A stretch of 64,000 nucleotides of DNA from Spirometra erinaceieuropaei (taxonomy: Eukaryota; Platyhelminthes; Cestoda; Diphyllobothriidea; Diphyllobothriidae): the NCBI GenBank assembly GCA_902702965.1, contig CACRXP010000419.1:300621-364620 (forward strand), read 5' to 3'. Shown in pieces: positions 11,176 through 22,198 of the stretch (position 1 is its first letter; the number at the start of each line of letters is the position of its first letter). The notes under the pieces were generated by a model that saw only the letters and a program-made list of their open reading frames with translations, did not search any database and had not been told where the DNA came from. The translations under genes and the position numbers were made by a program.

Positions 11176-12495
11176 ATGCCGCTGGAATCATTAGACTCCA
11201 GGGAGATTACGCACAATAGGCTCGAAGAGATAAGACAGGAAATAAGAACCGATGCACTGCCAAGAGGCCTCGAAAACTGTATGACAGACGGGACGGATTC
11301 TGCGTTTGTCGGTGGCTGTGTCGGCTGTAAGGAACTTGAGAAGCGGGTCCAGACGCTAGAAGAGAAGCAAGGCCTACTGACGGACATCATCATGGCTATT
11401 CTTAAGCACAGTAAGATAGAATTACCAAATAATCCGCCAAATTTCCGATCGATCGGCGACGAACATCCTACTAATAAAGGCGCTAGCGCGGAAAAGTCAA
11501 AGCCAGTCAGGAAGAGGAAGCGAGTTATGTCTCCAGAGGAATCTCTAGACAATTCAGTTCCGGTGGATAACGTGGCAGTCGACACTAATGCATTAAAAAT
11601 AAGTCAGGTTCCATTACCTGCTATAGTAACAAAACCTGCCAAATCATCGAACAATAAAGTTGGGAAAGCCAGGGTGTCCCTCAGAAGATCTGTTAGGAAC
11701 TACAAGGACTCGCCGTTATTCTTGGAAGGCAATGCTGTTACTCCACTTCTTCACAAGGCTAACTCATCTGGAAAGTGCCCTAACCATTCCGTTTATGGAA
11801 AAGGACACGATAAGCCTTCGTGCAGTACATTGCAACAGGGTAATGATTGTAAGAGCTCCACTGCCGAAGCAAGTACGTCACATGCAAATCCATGCCCTAA
11901 ACTCCCTTCGCTGGCCGAAAATCATTCAAATGTCGAAGTGACAACAGCCCTCGGGAATACTACAGTAGCATTATATCGTCCTAGCGCGGACGGGACAGTA
12001 ATGAGCTCTTTCATAAATCGTAAGCAAAATATTGTCATAAGGGGCGCCCCAGAGTCCACGTCCTGCATTCCGAAGGAACGAGTGACGCACGACCTAGACC
12101 TTCTTCATCAGTACGCCAGTGCCGTCCTGCAAGATGGGGAAATATTCACCGTTAAAAAAGCTTTCCGACTAGGCAGAGCGGACCCAAATCGTGGCCTAGA
12201 AAAATCCCCAAGACCCCTGAAAGTTATTTTGGAAAACGAAGCCCAAGCAGCGCTTTTGTTAGAAAGTAGAACGACCTTACGCAATTCGCACAAGGAAGTG
12301 TTTTTTCAACCAGACTACGAACCGAGGGAAAGACTGAAAATGAGAGAACTGAGATCAGAATTGAAGGAGAGAATTGGCAGAGGAGAGAAAGGGCTGAAGA
12401 TCAAAAATGGACAAATAGTCCAAACAAAGGGGTCTTTCCTGTGGTCAGAACCCGTCACAATGAAGGCCGGGCCTCTCCAACAAATCAGTCATTGA
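11176..12495 (+). CDS. LINE ORF1 protein (family A)
   Basis: About 440 codons from the ATG at 11176; the frame is open further upstream through the tRNA-like sequence, so the start is uncertain. In order it has a short Cys pair (GGCVGC), a predicted coiled coil (KELEKRVQTLEEKQ), a basic Ser/Asn-rich middle and a conserved C-terminal domain (IVIRGAPES, KKAFRLGRADPN, FQPDYEPRERLKM). That C-terminal pattern is typical of CR1/L1-type ORF1 nucleic-acid chaperones, which coat element RNA. A related, broken ORF1 lies at 15010-16192 on the other strand. Confidence 0.8.
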   Translation: MPLESLDSREITHNRLEEIRQEIRTDALPRGLENCMTDGTDSAFVGGCVGCKELEKRVQTLEEKQGLLTDIIMAILKHSKIELPNNPPNFRSIGDEHPTNKGASAEKSKPVRKRKRVMSPEESLDNSVPVDNVAVDTNALKISQVPLPAIVTKPAKSSNNKVGKARVSLRRSVRNYKDSPLFLEGNAVTPLLHKANSSGKCPNHSVYGKGHDKPSCSTLQQGNDCKSSTAEASTSHANPCPKLPSLAENHSNVEVTTALGNTTVALYRPSADGTVMSSFINRKQNIVIRGAPESTSCIPKERVTHDLDLLHQYASAVLQDGEIFTVKKAFRLGRADPNRGLEKSPRPLKVILENEAQAALLLESRTTLRNSHKEVFFQPDYEPRERLKMRELRSELKERIGRGEKGLKIKNGQIVQTKGSFLWSEPVTMKAGPLQQISH

Positions 12496-13988
12496 AGGTT
12501 ATATCCGCAAATGTACAAAGCCTCTTTAACAAACTAGATGAACTAAGAGACTTAGTTGATGAAATTAAGCCAGACATTATGGCATTCAGAGAAACGTGGC
12601 TTACTGAAGATATCGCAGATTCAGAAATATCACTTAGAGGATATCAGCAATTCAGGAGAGATAGACGAAGCCGAGGAGGAGGAGTCATAATTTATGTCAC
12701 TTGCAAGCTAAGCGCTATGGCTGATGTACACAGACCGGTACGGGATGTGGAACTGCTAAGCGTTACCATATCTACTAAGAATGTCCGATCATTGACGCTT
12801 TCGGTGGTGTACCGTTCACCTAACCATACTTCTGTCCAAGATCTCATGCTCATATCCGAACTGTACCAAGCTAGCGAGAAGAAAGACGTCCTTATCGTTG
12901 GGGATTTTAACGCTCCTGGCATTGATTGGGTAACGTGGACTGCACAAGGGCCGCAAGACAGCTTTAATCACAAGCTACTACAATGGGCAACGGACAAACT
13001 TCTCTGCCAGAATGTTACCTTTGGAACACGGGTCAGGGAAGGGCAGCAGTCGAACTGCCTTGATCTTATTTTTACCCGAGAGGAGGAAAACGTGTTAGAC
13101 CTGCAGGACCGACAGCCATTAGGGTCAAGCGACCACATCACGCTCTACTTCGAGTACTCACTGTTTTACAAACCCGCCCAACCCGAAAGGTGGGAGAGAA
13201 ACATTTGGAAAGGTGACTATTCTCTCATGAGGAGGGAAGTGGCAGCTATATCATGGGAGCCTGAACTGCATGGTAGAGCGAACGATAACTGGAATACTTT
13301 CAGTTCCTTACTGAAAGAGATTGTTTATTCCAATTGTCCTCTTAGAAGAAAGAAAATCACAAACCGCCCAAAATGGATAAACCCGGACTTGAAGACCTCT
13401 TTCAGAAAAAGAAATCCTCTGTGGAGGCGTTACAGACAAACTGGCTCCGACGAACAATTACAGGAATATAAGCGGCAACGAAAGGTCTGTAAAAGTGAGG
13501 CCTCAAAGCTGCGAAAGAACTTTGAGTTAAACATACTCCGAAATTCGTTGGAGCATCCGAAAATTCTATATGGTTATATACGAAGTACTAAAAGAACTCA
13601 GGAGCTCATCCCTGCCCTCAGGTCTGCAGATGGAAAAGTTGAGATTGATGACCAGGTTAAAGCGTACCTCCTTTCCGACTTCTTTCAGTCCGTTTTCACC
13701 CGAGAACCTAGTGCTATATCTGCCCATCCATCCATTCGCCAAACAACCTCTCCTCCCAGTACCCTTCCCCATCCTATCCCCTCCCTACCCTCCTTAACCG
13801 AGGAACCAATCTTTTCATCAACCATTGTCAGGGCCGAGCTACTCCGGCTGAAACCTGCCAAATCGCCTGGCCCAGATAGAATTCCCGCCCTAGCACGTCG
13901 TGAACTTGCTAATGAACTGTGTATACCCTTATCCGCAATATTTCAAAAGTCATTTGAAGACGGCGAGCTACCGGAAGAATGGAAGTGC
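12441..13988 (+). CDS. LINE ORF2: AP endonuclease and start of RT (family A, partial)
   Basis: Open for about 515 codons until the gap. The apurinic endonuclease domain comes first: SANVQSLFNKLDEL, FRETWLTED, RRSRGGGVIIYV, VYRSPNHTS, VGDFNAPGIDW, NCLDLIFTRE and SSDHITLYFEY with the catalytic Asp-His. A linker and the RT N-terminus (KPAKSPGPDRIPA) follow. The frame overlaps ORF1 by about 55 nt in the -1 frame. No ATG occurs before 12579, which is inside the endonuclease, so ORF2 probably needs re-initiation or frameshifting. It nicks target DNA and would prime reverse transcription. Confidence 0.85.
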
Positions 13989-14105
13989 NNNNNNNNNNNN
14001 NNNNNNNNNNNNNNNNNNNNNNNNNNNNNNNNNNNNNNNNNNNNNNNNNNNNNNNNNNNNNNNNNNNNNNNNNNNNNNNNNNNNNNNNNNNNNNNNNNNN
14101 NNNNN
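13989..14105. other. Assembly gap (117 N)
   Basis: Run of N between a plus-strand family-A LINE and a minus-strand relative. The orientation switch at the gap may be real or a scaffolding artefact. Confidence 0.99.
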
Positions 14106-15009
14106 TAAAGACCAGATCCAGGCAGTTTGCCCTTTGTCCTTCACGTGTTCTCGTTGGGAACATTACATGTTGTGTGAGGCACGCATTTAATGTCTTGCTC
14201 AACAGGCGGTAATCGAATGCCGATTTTGGACCTGACGCTTGGAGGGTCTTCCAGTTTGTTCCTGGTGCGTTGAAGTCGCCCATGATCATGATGTTAGGTC
14301 GACTGGAAAATTTCTCCAATTGCTCCAATAGTTGAGTGTCGGCGATTCGGTCTGTCCTAGGTGGTCGGTAGACAGTGAGGACATAGAGATACGGGGAACC
14401 GGTAGTCTTGATGGTCAACCAGATAGCTTCCGTACTGCACGCAAACTTGGTGGTGTTATCCGACACTGCCAGACCGTCATTCACTTACACAACGATACCA
14501 CCACCCTGATGATGTTCCCTGTCCCTCCGATAAATTTGGTATCCAGGCAAGGCTACTTCGTTATCGCTAATATTCCCGGACAGCCAGGTCTCAGTTACTG
14601 CTAAAACATCTGGAGACAGCTCAACAAGGCAAAGTTTTAGTTCGTCTAGTTTCGATATGAGGCTTTGGGCATTCGTGTACAAGCACCTCAGTTTAGCAAC
14701 AGCCGAATTTCCCGTTGCATTTGTTACTGCTGTGAGCATTACTTCGTTATCGCGGACGTCGTGTTCTTTAGGCTCTTCCGTTACCTGATTGGTTCCATTT
14801 ACATGCCTTGTTTCAGTCAGATCACTGGACGCTACGGGCTCAGTTGTGTTAGCGCCTTGATCAGGTAATTCAACGAAGGTGTCTGTTTTAGCTGAGTAGC
14901 TGTCGTCGTTCGTAGTATTACAGGCTGGTTCAACTGAAACGGCATATATTTCCGAACTACCTTCCCCTTGAAGATAGCCAGATTGTGTTCGCCATCCTTC
15001 AGTCTTCAT
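14106..15009 (-). pseudogene. LINE ORF2 endonuclease fragment, one nonsense codon
   Basis: Endonuclease motifs in order on the minus strand: LYTNAQSLISKLDELK, VTETWLSGNISDNE, YRRDREHHQGGGIVV, VYRPPRTDR, MGDFNAPGTNWKT and TREGQRANCLDLVF, where the gap intervenes. One in-frame TAA at about 14487-14485, directly after GGGIVV, splits the domain. Everything after the catalytic SDH region is missing in the gap. Confidence 0.8.
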
Positions 15010-16192
15010 TTTAACTCCAAGACAAGTTCCTGGCGTTTCAACCGTTCCGCTGGTGAATAGTCCGGTTGAAAAAAACCTGTTTGTGTGTGTTTCTGAGATC
15101 GGTTTTTTTTAGAGAGGATAAACTTGATTTGGTCTTTGTTCTCCAGCATACTTTTGAGAGGGCGAGGTGGTTGTGCTACTGTCCTGTCTTCACTCCTTTT
15201 TCCTATCCGGAATGCTTTCAGAATCCTTATTTCCATGTCTGCCGGCAGTAAATGATTTAGCAGACCATGAAAAGAAGCAAGATCCTCTGAGACACGGTCT
15301 TCAGGTCTGACTGCATTCGATTCTCACAAACCCTGAATAACCAGACACTGCTGGCGAGCATGGTCCTCCTTATTCTGTCTTTCCGGTGAATGCGCTGCAT
15401 GTGGGCGAGGACGATTTACGGAGTCATCGCTTGAACGCACACTTTTACTCTCTACCGACTGTCCCGAGCAACCCATCAGGGCTGGCTGGGACTTCAGAAT
15501 CCTGTCATGGCGTTTCCCTCTCCCCTCTACCCACTGGTTTATGTATTCACATTCAGATACGTGCTTTGTAGTGCGCTCGGGGTGGTTGCCAGAACAAGAG
15601 GGCAACAGTAGACTGGATCACCCAGGTATATCGTCTCCAGGCAGAACAGAAATCCCATCACTTACAGCAAGAGGCTTAGGTGAGATGGCTTCCGCGACAG
15701 GTAATTTTTTGCGACATCGCTTAAGACATCGTGCGTGGGAATCGAGTCTCCCTTTATCGGCGGCTTCGTTTTCATTGTCCTGCTGTTACCGGCGTCTGCG
15801 GTTTTGGCTGTTGGGTTGCTACTCGTGTTTGAAGATTCCCCCGAGGAGATATTTTTTCGCGTTTTTTGCGTTTTGCTCTTCGTTTTTGGGATTCTAACAC
15901 TGGACACGTTCTGGCCGACTACGGTCTGTTTCACGAGCGTCCTTAAATCAGCAAGCTCCTTTTCCAGTTGTTCTACTTTGATTTGAATATCTGCGCACAC
16001 AGCACAAGGCTCGTCTTCGTACCTCACACTTTTTGCGGTATTTACGCTTTTTGCACGCTTTGCTGGTCGTTGGCTGGAGGCGAAGGTAGAGCGAGCACAG
16101 GGTCTGGATGCGAAGGACAACTCACCGGACTTATCTTCCAAAGAGGTGCCGTCGCTGGCCGTACTACTACAGTTAGCTTGCTGAGAATCCAT
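15010..16192 (-). pseudogene. Broken LINE ORF1
   Basis: Three consecutive minus-strand frames (16192-15662, 15605-15324, 15236-15006) line up with the intact ORF1 at 11176-12495. They carry a coiled coil (IKVEQLEKELADLRTLVKQ), a VIQGL block matching VIRGAP, and KAFRIGKRSEDRT with FFQPDYSPAERLKRQE. Frameshifts separate them. The last frame stops at a TGA, but ORF1-like sequence continues past it (RLKDGEHNLAIFKGKVV), so that stop is a mutation rather than the natural end. Confidence 0.75.
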
Positions 16193-16204
16193 AAACTTCG
16201 GCGT

Positions 16205-16735
16205 GATATAATAGGTATAATTCCGCTTTCAATGTTATATCGAATACGTCGGCAACATTGTCCTCCACCAATTGCTTCGTTCCAACAGCTTAATTTTCCA
16301 CCTCCGGCTCTTCCTTTTTTATAAGTAGCAATGAGCGGAACCTACATATTAGGAATACGCTCAGTATTGTCTCTCTCAACGCAAGATCTGTCGTGCAAAA
16401 GATGGCACACCTAAGAAGTGTAGCTGTTGAGTTTGACACAGACGTATTGTGCATTACAGAATCTTGGGCCCACTCTCTTATTTCAGACTCGACATTTAAT
16501 ATAGATAGCCTCAGTTTATACCGCCAGGACCGTGCCGACAGACGCGGCGGTGGATGTCTTCTTTACATAAGAGCATCACTTGCACAGTCGCCTTACAAAT
16601 TGAACCTTTCCTCCTTCTCTGGAAATTTATGTTTTGCTTCGGTAATCCTTCCACAAAATAGGAAAGCCTTAGTCGGATGTGTATATAATCCTCCTTGTTC
16701 CTCTGGAAATGAAAGCCACCGGATGGTCAAGGTCA
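16205..16735 (+). pseudogene. CR1-like LINE family B fragment (ORF1 end and endonuclease)
   Basis: A proline-rich ORF1 tail (FPPPALPF) is followed by an endonuclease N-terminus (LNARSVVQKM, ITESWAHSLI, YRQDRADRRGGGCLLYI, GNLCFASVILPQ). Both match the family-B element that follows at 17-22 kb. The match ends near 16720, where that element's own 5' region seems to begin. It is therefore a truncated older copy lying directly upstream. Confidence 0.7.
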
Positions 16736-17057
16736 AGCCGCTGGTTTTAAATTTGAAGATAAGTGGAGGATATTATTTTAAGTGGTTTTTCTGTGAGACC
16801 TAACGATTTTAGTACCTGTTTTTTGGTTGAATTTCCTTAAATACAGGCCTCTTCTCTAAGAACTGCCTGCTGCCATCTCCTTTCAAGTTCTGCTAGTCTA
16901 TGCCCGTTGTTCACTAATCGCACTCTGCAATTCTCATTTTGTGCATCCGATTTCTCTCTGACTGTTGTAATTTATTTTTACATCGTTAGCCCCTAGCTGA
17001 AATTCAGTCAACTTGTCTGCCAGAAGTTTTCTTAATCACAAATTGCCTCGAGACAAC

Positions 17058-18620
17058 ATGAGACCAAAAGTCACTGGTCGACGTAAGCTCTCGGCTCTTG
17101 TAAGTAAATATGGCCTAAGTAAACGTAAGTCAGAAGCTTTACCTAAATCTAAGTCAGATGATGTTACTAGTCAGTCGTCACCCGTTGTAATTGGTCGGCA
17201 GCTTAATCTGTCTGCACTTGACCACTGCAATGACTTTATGCTAAAGTTTGGCTCTTTGCTGACAATTCTTGGACATTTATTCGACGGGAACATCTCCGAT
17301 ATTCCCTCTGAAGAATGTAGGCGTCTCGACTCACTTGTTCACCTGATCGCCAGTGAATCTGGTGATAGACAGAAGCGTTCTTACAACTTCCTGCTAAAAA
17401 ATGTTCCTCGATCTGCTCGGCCAATTGATGATGCGACCAATTTCCTGTATTCATGTGGTTTTAACTATAAAATAGCTGATGCCAAACGCTTGTCCTCCCG
17501 TTGTACAAATCCACCCATCTTAGTCAAATTGTTTTCATCAATCGAAGTTGACACAATCTTTACTCATCGAGAGCGTGTCACTGCGTACCTAGAGAAGGCA
17601 AAATTTTTCCTTTGTCATGATCTTACTCCTATGGAGCGTAGAATTGGGTCTCTATTCTCACGTAAACCCACTGCTTCTCAGTCTAATGCTCCCCAACTCG
17701 GTCATAATACAAGTGGCCGAAAGGATTCAGCTTCTCCCACTCCTGCGACATCTGACTCCCTCCTTCATCTTTCTCCTACATCTCCATCTCACTCAAGCCA
17801 CTTGACGCATTTGCCTGCCCCTAAACTAGCTGCAGCAGCAGCAGCCCCATTTGTCGTTTCGTATCCTCCGGATAGTCCCGCTGAGACACATGGAAATCCG
17901 TCTACATCAGCTAGACCGATAACTTCTGTTGTCCAACTGGGTGCTGTAAGGTCTACAGTTAAGTCACCAGTGGCTTGGCGTCAGAACGGCGAGACTCGAA
18001 AATTGAATCAGACTCCGACCCTAAAGATAGGTAGTACAGTTGCATTTAGGGGTACGACGCCTTCTCTTAGATCTAACAAGTCTGTTCAGCCCAGCACGTC
18101 TACAAACCCCGCAGCTCCAATTATATCCCAGAATAATTCTCTGTCCTGCGTACCGGTTACTTATCAAAGCCCTACTATATATCCAGCAAATAATTCATAC
18201 ATGAATTGTCCTAAATCATTTATGCCCCAACCTAGTTCAGGCTTCCCACAACTTAAGGCCAATTGCTCTCAGGTACGTCAACCTATCTCCTTTGACTTCC
18301 AATCTAGACCTGGTTTCCCACCATTTCATTCTTTTAGTGGCCTACCCTCACCCATTAGCCCCTACTTTCCTTCTAGCCTCCCTCCTTCTCCCCTTCCTCC
18401 ATTATTTAACTACCAACAAGTCTATCCATGTTCTAACTCCCCTAGCATTCCAATGTTTGAAAACTATATCCCCACCTCCTTTAGGTCTCATACTCAGCCT
18501 TCTCTTGCTGACTCCCCGTACGTCAATAACTCTAAATTAACTGGTACTTATTCTCCAAGTGTCATTACTTCACAGCTTACATATCCGCCTCCAAATTTTT
18601 TTAAATACCGTCGAAAATAG
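17058..18620 (+). CDS. LINE ORF1 protein (family B)
   Basis: 520 codons from the ATG at 17058 to TAG. It has a basic N-terminus (RRKLSALVSKYGLSKRKSE), then a folded-looking domain with NFLLKNVPRSARPIDDATNF, DAKRLSSRC and TNPPILVKLF, and ends in a long Ser/Pro-rich tail rich in PPSPLPPLF-type strings. The layout differs from family A ORF1, which has a central coiled coil and no Pro-rich tail. I infer an RNA-binding chaperone role by position. The end overlaps ORF2 by about 60 nt in the +1 frame at a T-rich stretch (AATTTTTTTAAATACC). Confidence 0.75.
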   Translation: MRPKVTGRRKLSALVSKYGLSKRKSEALPKSKSDDVTSQSSPVVIGRQLNLSALDHCNDFMLKFGSLLTILGHLFDGNISDIPSEECRRLDSLVHLIASESGDRQKRSYNFLLKNVPRSARPIDDATNFLYSCGFNYKIADAKRLSSRCTNPPILVKLFSSIEVDTIFTHRERVTAYLEKAKFFLCHDLTPMERRIGSLFSRKPTASQSNAPQLGHNTSGRKDSASPTPATSDSLLHLSPTSPSHSSHLTHLPAPKLAAAAAAPFVVSYPPDSPAETHGNPSTSARPITSVVQLGAVRSTVKSPVAWRQNGETRKLNQTPTLKIGSTVAFRGTTPSLRSNKSVQPSTSTNPAAPIISQNNSLSCVPVTYQSPTIYPANNSYMNCPKSFMPQPSSGFPQLKANCSQVRQPISFDFQSRPGFPPFHSFSGLPSPISPYFPSSLPPSPLPPLFNYQQVYPCSNSPSIPMFENYIPTSFRSHTQPSLADSPYVNNSKLTGTYSPSVITSQLTYPPPNFFKYRRK

Positions 18621-21479
18621 CATTGCCGTTCGAAACACATTAGACATTATATTATTGAATGCCAGGTCTGTTATAAACAAGATGGTCCAAATCAGAGCCG
18701 TTGCTCTGGAAATGACGCCTGATATTATATGTGTAACAGAATCTTGGACCCAGTCTCTAATTCCTGACTCTGCCCTTCTCATAGATGACTTCGATTTTTA
18801 CCGCCAAGACCGCACGACTAGGCGTGGGGGTGGTTGTCTTCTTTATCTTAAATCCTACCTAAAGCACTCTCCCTATTACTTGGATGTTTCCTCATTCACG
18901 GGAAACTTCTGCTTTGCATCCGTTATTCTCTCGCCGCAAAGCAAGGCAATTATTGACTGTATCTACAATCCCCCAAATTCTTTAGCCAGTGATGATTCAC
19001 AACTCTGTGAAATCTTTAAATGAATTTCGGAAGCTGCTTTCGATGTTAACATAATCACTGGGGATTTTAACCTTCCTGAAATTGACTGGGTTTCCAATAG
19101 CTGCCCACCCAGATTCCAGCCCTTTCAAGATATTGTCAATTTTTCTAATTGGTCCCAGCTGGTGCGCTCTCCAACAAGAGAAAATCACATTTTAGATCTA
19201 ATCTTTACCAATGACATTGCTCCTCTTTCTGCTGCTTCAAAAAAGGACCTCTTTGACAGTGACCACGTATTAATTCATTGTTGCCTACCGCTTGCCTTTT
19301 CAAAAAAGACAAGCGCCGTTCAGACTTTCATGAACTACGACTGCGTAGATAGCGACTTAATAAATAACTATATGAGATCCTTGGATTGGTGTGGCTTCCT
19401 CACTTGTAGCGATGTAACCATTCTTCGTGATGTCATGTCCAATGTTTCCAAGGACATTCTAGAGTTTGTGCCGCGTAGATATCTTAAGCGTAATTCTTCA
19501 GATTCTCTTGTTCCTCATTTTCTTCAGAGCAGACTAAAAAAGTTGAGGCGACAACTACGTGACCTATCCATTAGTTTCTTATAAGTTCATCTTAGAATCA
19601 CAGAGATTTTTGAGATGGCCTCAAGGATGCGCCAAGCGCGCGACAGGCAAAGAGAATCAATTGCTCTCAGTGGTTCGAACCCTGGCAAATCCGTCGCTCA
19701 CATCTTCCGTCATCGGTCCTCCTCTAAGCGTGGTCATGAACTTCCACCCATGCTAAATGATAACAAAGTCTTCCTCACCGATGACACTGACAAGGCGGAG
19801 TTGTTTAGTGCTTTCTTTGCAAAACACCTTGCTACCGAGTCCGATCCGGTCCCTTTCTTTCGATCACTTTCAGATAGGACACTTAGTACAATTGATGTCT
19901 CCTCAGATCTCATTAAGAAACACATAAGCCGTTTGAAATACTCACACTGCTCAGGAACGGACGGGATTCCGAATTCGATTAATAAACAAGCGTCCGACCT
20001 TCCCATATTGTCAGTCATTTATTCTCGGTTTATATTTCAAAAGGATTCTTTCCTGAAACATGGAAAACGTCAATTATCATTCCCGTTTTCAAGTCAGGAT
20101 CTCGGTCCGATGTTAATAACTATCGGGGCGTGCACAAAACGCCGTCTCTAGCAAAACTTCTTGAAAGGATTATTTTCAATGAAATTTTTGACTTCCGTCT
20201 AGCTAATCGGCTTCTGAGCTCTAGTCAGCATGGATTTTTACCTGAACGATTCTGGGAAACATGCCCCTTGGCTTTTCTTAATCTAATCACTTCTCTTCGT
20301 AATGAGCGGCAGTCAGTGGTAGTTATTTACTTTGATCTTAGCAAAGCCTTTGACAAGGTGCCCCATAGACGTCTTTTAGTAAAATTCGGAGCTCTCGGCA
20401 TCCGGCCGCCTCTAATCGACTTCATCAGGTTCTATCTATCCAACCGATATCAGAAAGTCATGGTCGGTAATAGCTACTCGGCACCCCACTCGATCACGAG
20501 TGGCGTACTTCAAGGCATGGTCCTGGGTCCGCTACTCTTCCTTCTGTACATCAATTACATTTCGACTGAACTCGGAAATTCGCAAACTTTTACTTACGTC
20601 GATGACCTCAAGTGTGTTTACTCATACTCTAAGGACACCGCAAATGTTTGTGTTGAAAAAATTAATGCCGATTTACTACGCTTAAGCAGATGGGGTTCGA
20701 CATAGCAGATGGAGTTTTCATCATCCAAGTGTAGTTTCATGTCTTTTGGTCCTACCAAACTTCCTGGTCCCATAATTTTTCAGAATAACCCACTCTCAGA
20801 ATGCCTCACCATAAAGGACCTAGGTCTAATTTATACAAATAAGCTTGCTTTATCACCTCATGCAGATAGAATCTCTGGCAAAGCCGCGCAGATATGTGGA
20901 TTCATATCGTATAATTTTTTCCTTCCGGAAATGAAGCTAAGTCTTTATAAAATGTTTGTTCTTCCAGTCCTTGAATACTGCTGTCCTTTCTTCGGTTTAA
21001 TGAACGCCTGCGACCGTAATAAAATCGAAAATGTTCAGAGGGTTTTCACCCGGAAACTGTTCTCTCAAGCTTCGTCCAGTAGTTCTTATACTCAGAGATG
21101 TCAGCTGGCGAACATGAAGTTTTTGTGGGTTAGAAAACTCGAAGCTGGTCTTTGCTTCCTTTTTCGCATCAACTCTAGCTCCAGTCTTCCGCACATTGAC
21201 ACTCTCACTCCGAGAGATCGGTCTTATGCCACGCGCAACTCCTGCATGGTGATTCCGCCACATCTTTGTACTACATCTAAGCGCTCCCTCTTCTTTGCTT
21301 CCAAATATGCCTTCCTTTGGAATAATCTTCCGCCTGAAATTAGATTATCGCCTAAGTTACTGGTATTCAAGTCGAAATTACGCAACCATCTTACACCGGG
21401 AAGCATAAAGGCACTGTTAACGGTCTCATTCACGAACACTCAGATTCTTGACTTCGAGAAGTGTCCTCCTGGGATTTAG
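18559..21479 (+). pseudogene. LINE ORF2 with nonsense codons and a frameshift (family B)
   Basis: The endonuclease (LNARSVINKM, VTESWTQSLI, RRGGGCLLYL, TGDFNLPEIDW, DSDHVLIHC) is followed by RT (YFDLSKAFDKVPHRRLLVKF, SGVLQGMVLGPLLFLLYIN, TFTYVDDLK) and a C-terminal domain (VLPVLEYCCPFFG, LWNNLPPEIR). The RT box is YVDD rather than FADD. Breaks: TGA 19021-19023, TAA 19582-19584, a frameshift around 20035-20060 and TAG 20703-20705. The last frame runs to a natural-looking end at 21479. This copy cannot make full ORF2. Confidence 0.85.
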
Positions 21480-22153
21480 TGGTAGATTAAGTGGTAACTC
21501 TTAATTATGTCATTAGAAACCCCTGTTTTGAATTGGTTTCTAAATCCACTGCTATCACTTCCCCCATAGCGACAATTTTCGCGGTTTTTGATGTCATCTC
21601 CCGCATTCCGACCTCATGCGGTCTGTCGACGCTCACGGCGGAACCCTCAGTATTCACTGTCTACTAGTAGTTCGGTCGTACCTCCCTTCCTCACTGCTCG
21701 GCTGAGCTCCAAGCGTGCTGTGGCCGATCGCATCTCGGTTCCTCTCGTCTGGCCTCTTTGACGCGGCGTACCAATCCGACCCAGACGATCTCAATTGTCA
21801 ATCCCGTATACAATGCCATTTGCAAGCCAGTCCTGTCTGACCCACATTCGTACCCATCAAGGCTGACATTTATTGCTACCCTGATGATGACCGACAGCAT
21901 TCCGTTATATACCGCCACCTACAGGCACGTCCTGCTCGTTTTTTTTCTGTTATTATTTTTATGGAGGTGTTTTTTTCTCCTGTAAAATCAATCCAATCAT
22001 TTTTAACTTTTAGTAAGGAGTTTTTTTTTCACCCCTCAATCATCATGTTTCTCAATCGACTTCTAATTCAGAAACTATGAATTGTATTTTGTAAAGATTC
22101 GGCCTACCTCGTCTAAAACTCGCATGCAAATTTATTTTAACTTGCTTTGATTG
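21480..22153 (+). other. 3' UTR of the family B LINE
   Basis: Non-coding stretch between the ORF2 stop and the terminal hairpin, T-rich in its second half. Nothing else recognised. Confidence 0.5.
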
Positions 22154-22197
22154 GACCCCGACGGGTCTTTAATAAAAATTATCTATCTATCTATTCA
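22154..22197 (+). other. 3'-terminal hairpin and (ATCT)n tail of the family B LINE
   Basis: GACCC-CGAC-GGGTC forms a perfect 5-bp stem with a tetraloop, followed by TTTAATAAAAATT and about three ATCT repeats. A hairpin plus microsatellite tail is a usual 3' end for elements that retrotranspose by target priming. Confidence 0.65.
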
Positions 22198-22198
22198 C

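Larger units (their letters stand above)
11100..13988 (+). mobile_element. CR1-like LINE family A, copy 1 (cut by gap)
   Basis: Holds an intact ORF1 and the first two thirds of an intact ORF2, in the plus orientation, ending at the assembly gap at 13989. Its last 130 or so bases before the gap appear identical to 23457-23595 of the second family-A copy. This suggests recent activity and may explain why the assembly broke here. The 5' boundary is not defined. Confidence 0.85.
14106..16192 (-). mobile_element. CR1-like LINE, family A relative, minus strand
   Basis: On the minus strand ORF1 (16192 to about 15000) is followed by the endonuclease part of ORF2, cut by the gap at 14105. It is clearly related to, but diverged from, the copies at 11-14 kb and 22-25 kb (for example MGDFNAPGTNWKT against VGDFNAPGIDWVT). 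Confidence 0.8.
16736..22197 (+). mobile_element. CR1-like LINE family B, near full length
   Basis: Contains a possible 5' UTR, an intact ORF1, an ORF2 with endonuclease, RT and C-terminal domains (broken by stops), a 3' UTR, a terminal hairpin at 22154-22167 and an ATCT microsatellite tail ending near 22196. The family-A copy starts at the very next bases. Confidence 0.8.

Noticed and set aside
15006..15009. ATGA stop-start overlap between ORF1 and ORF2 of the minus-strand LINE, suggesting coupled translation
   Set aside because: ORF1-like sequence continues in frame past the TGA and aligns with the intact ORF1 at 12350-12450. The stop is therefore a mutation and the overlap accidental.
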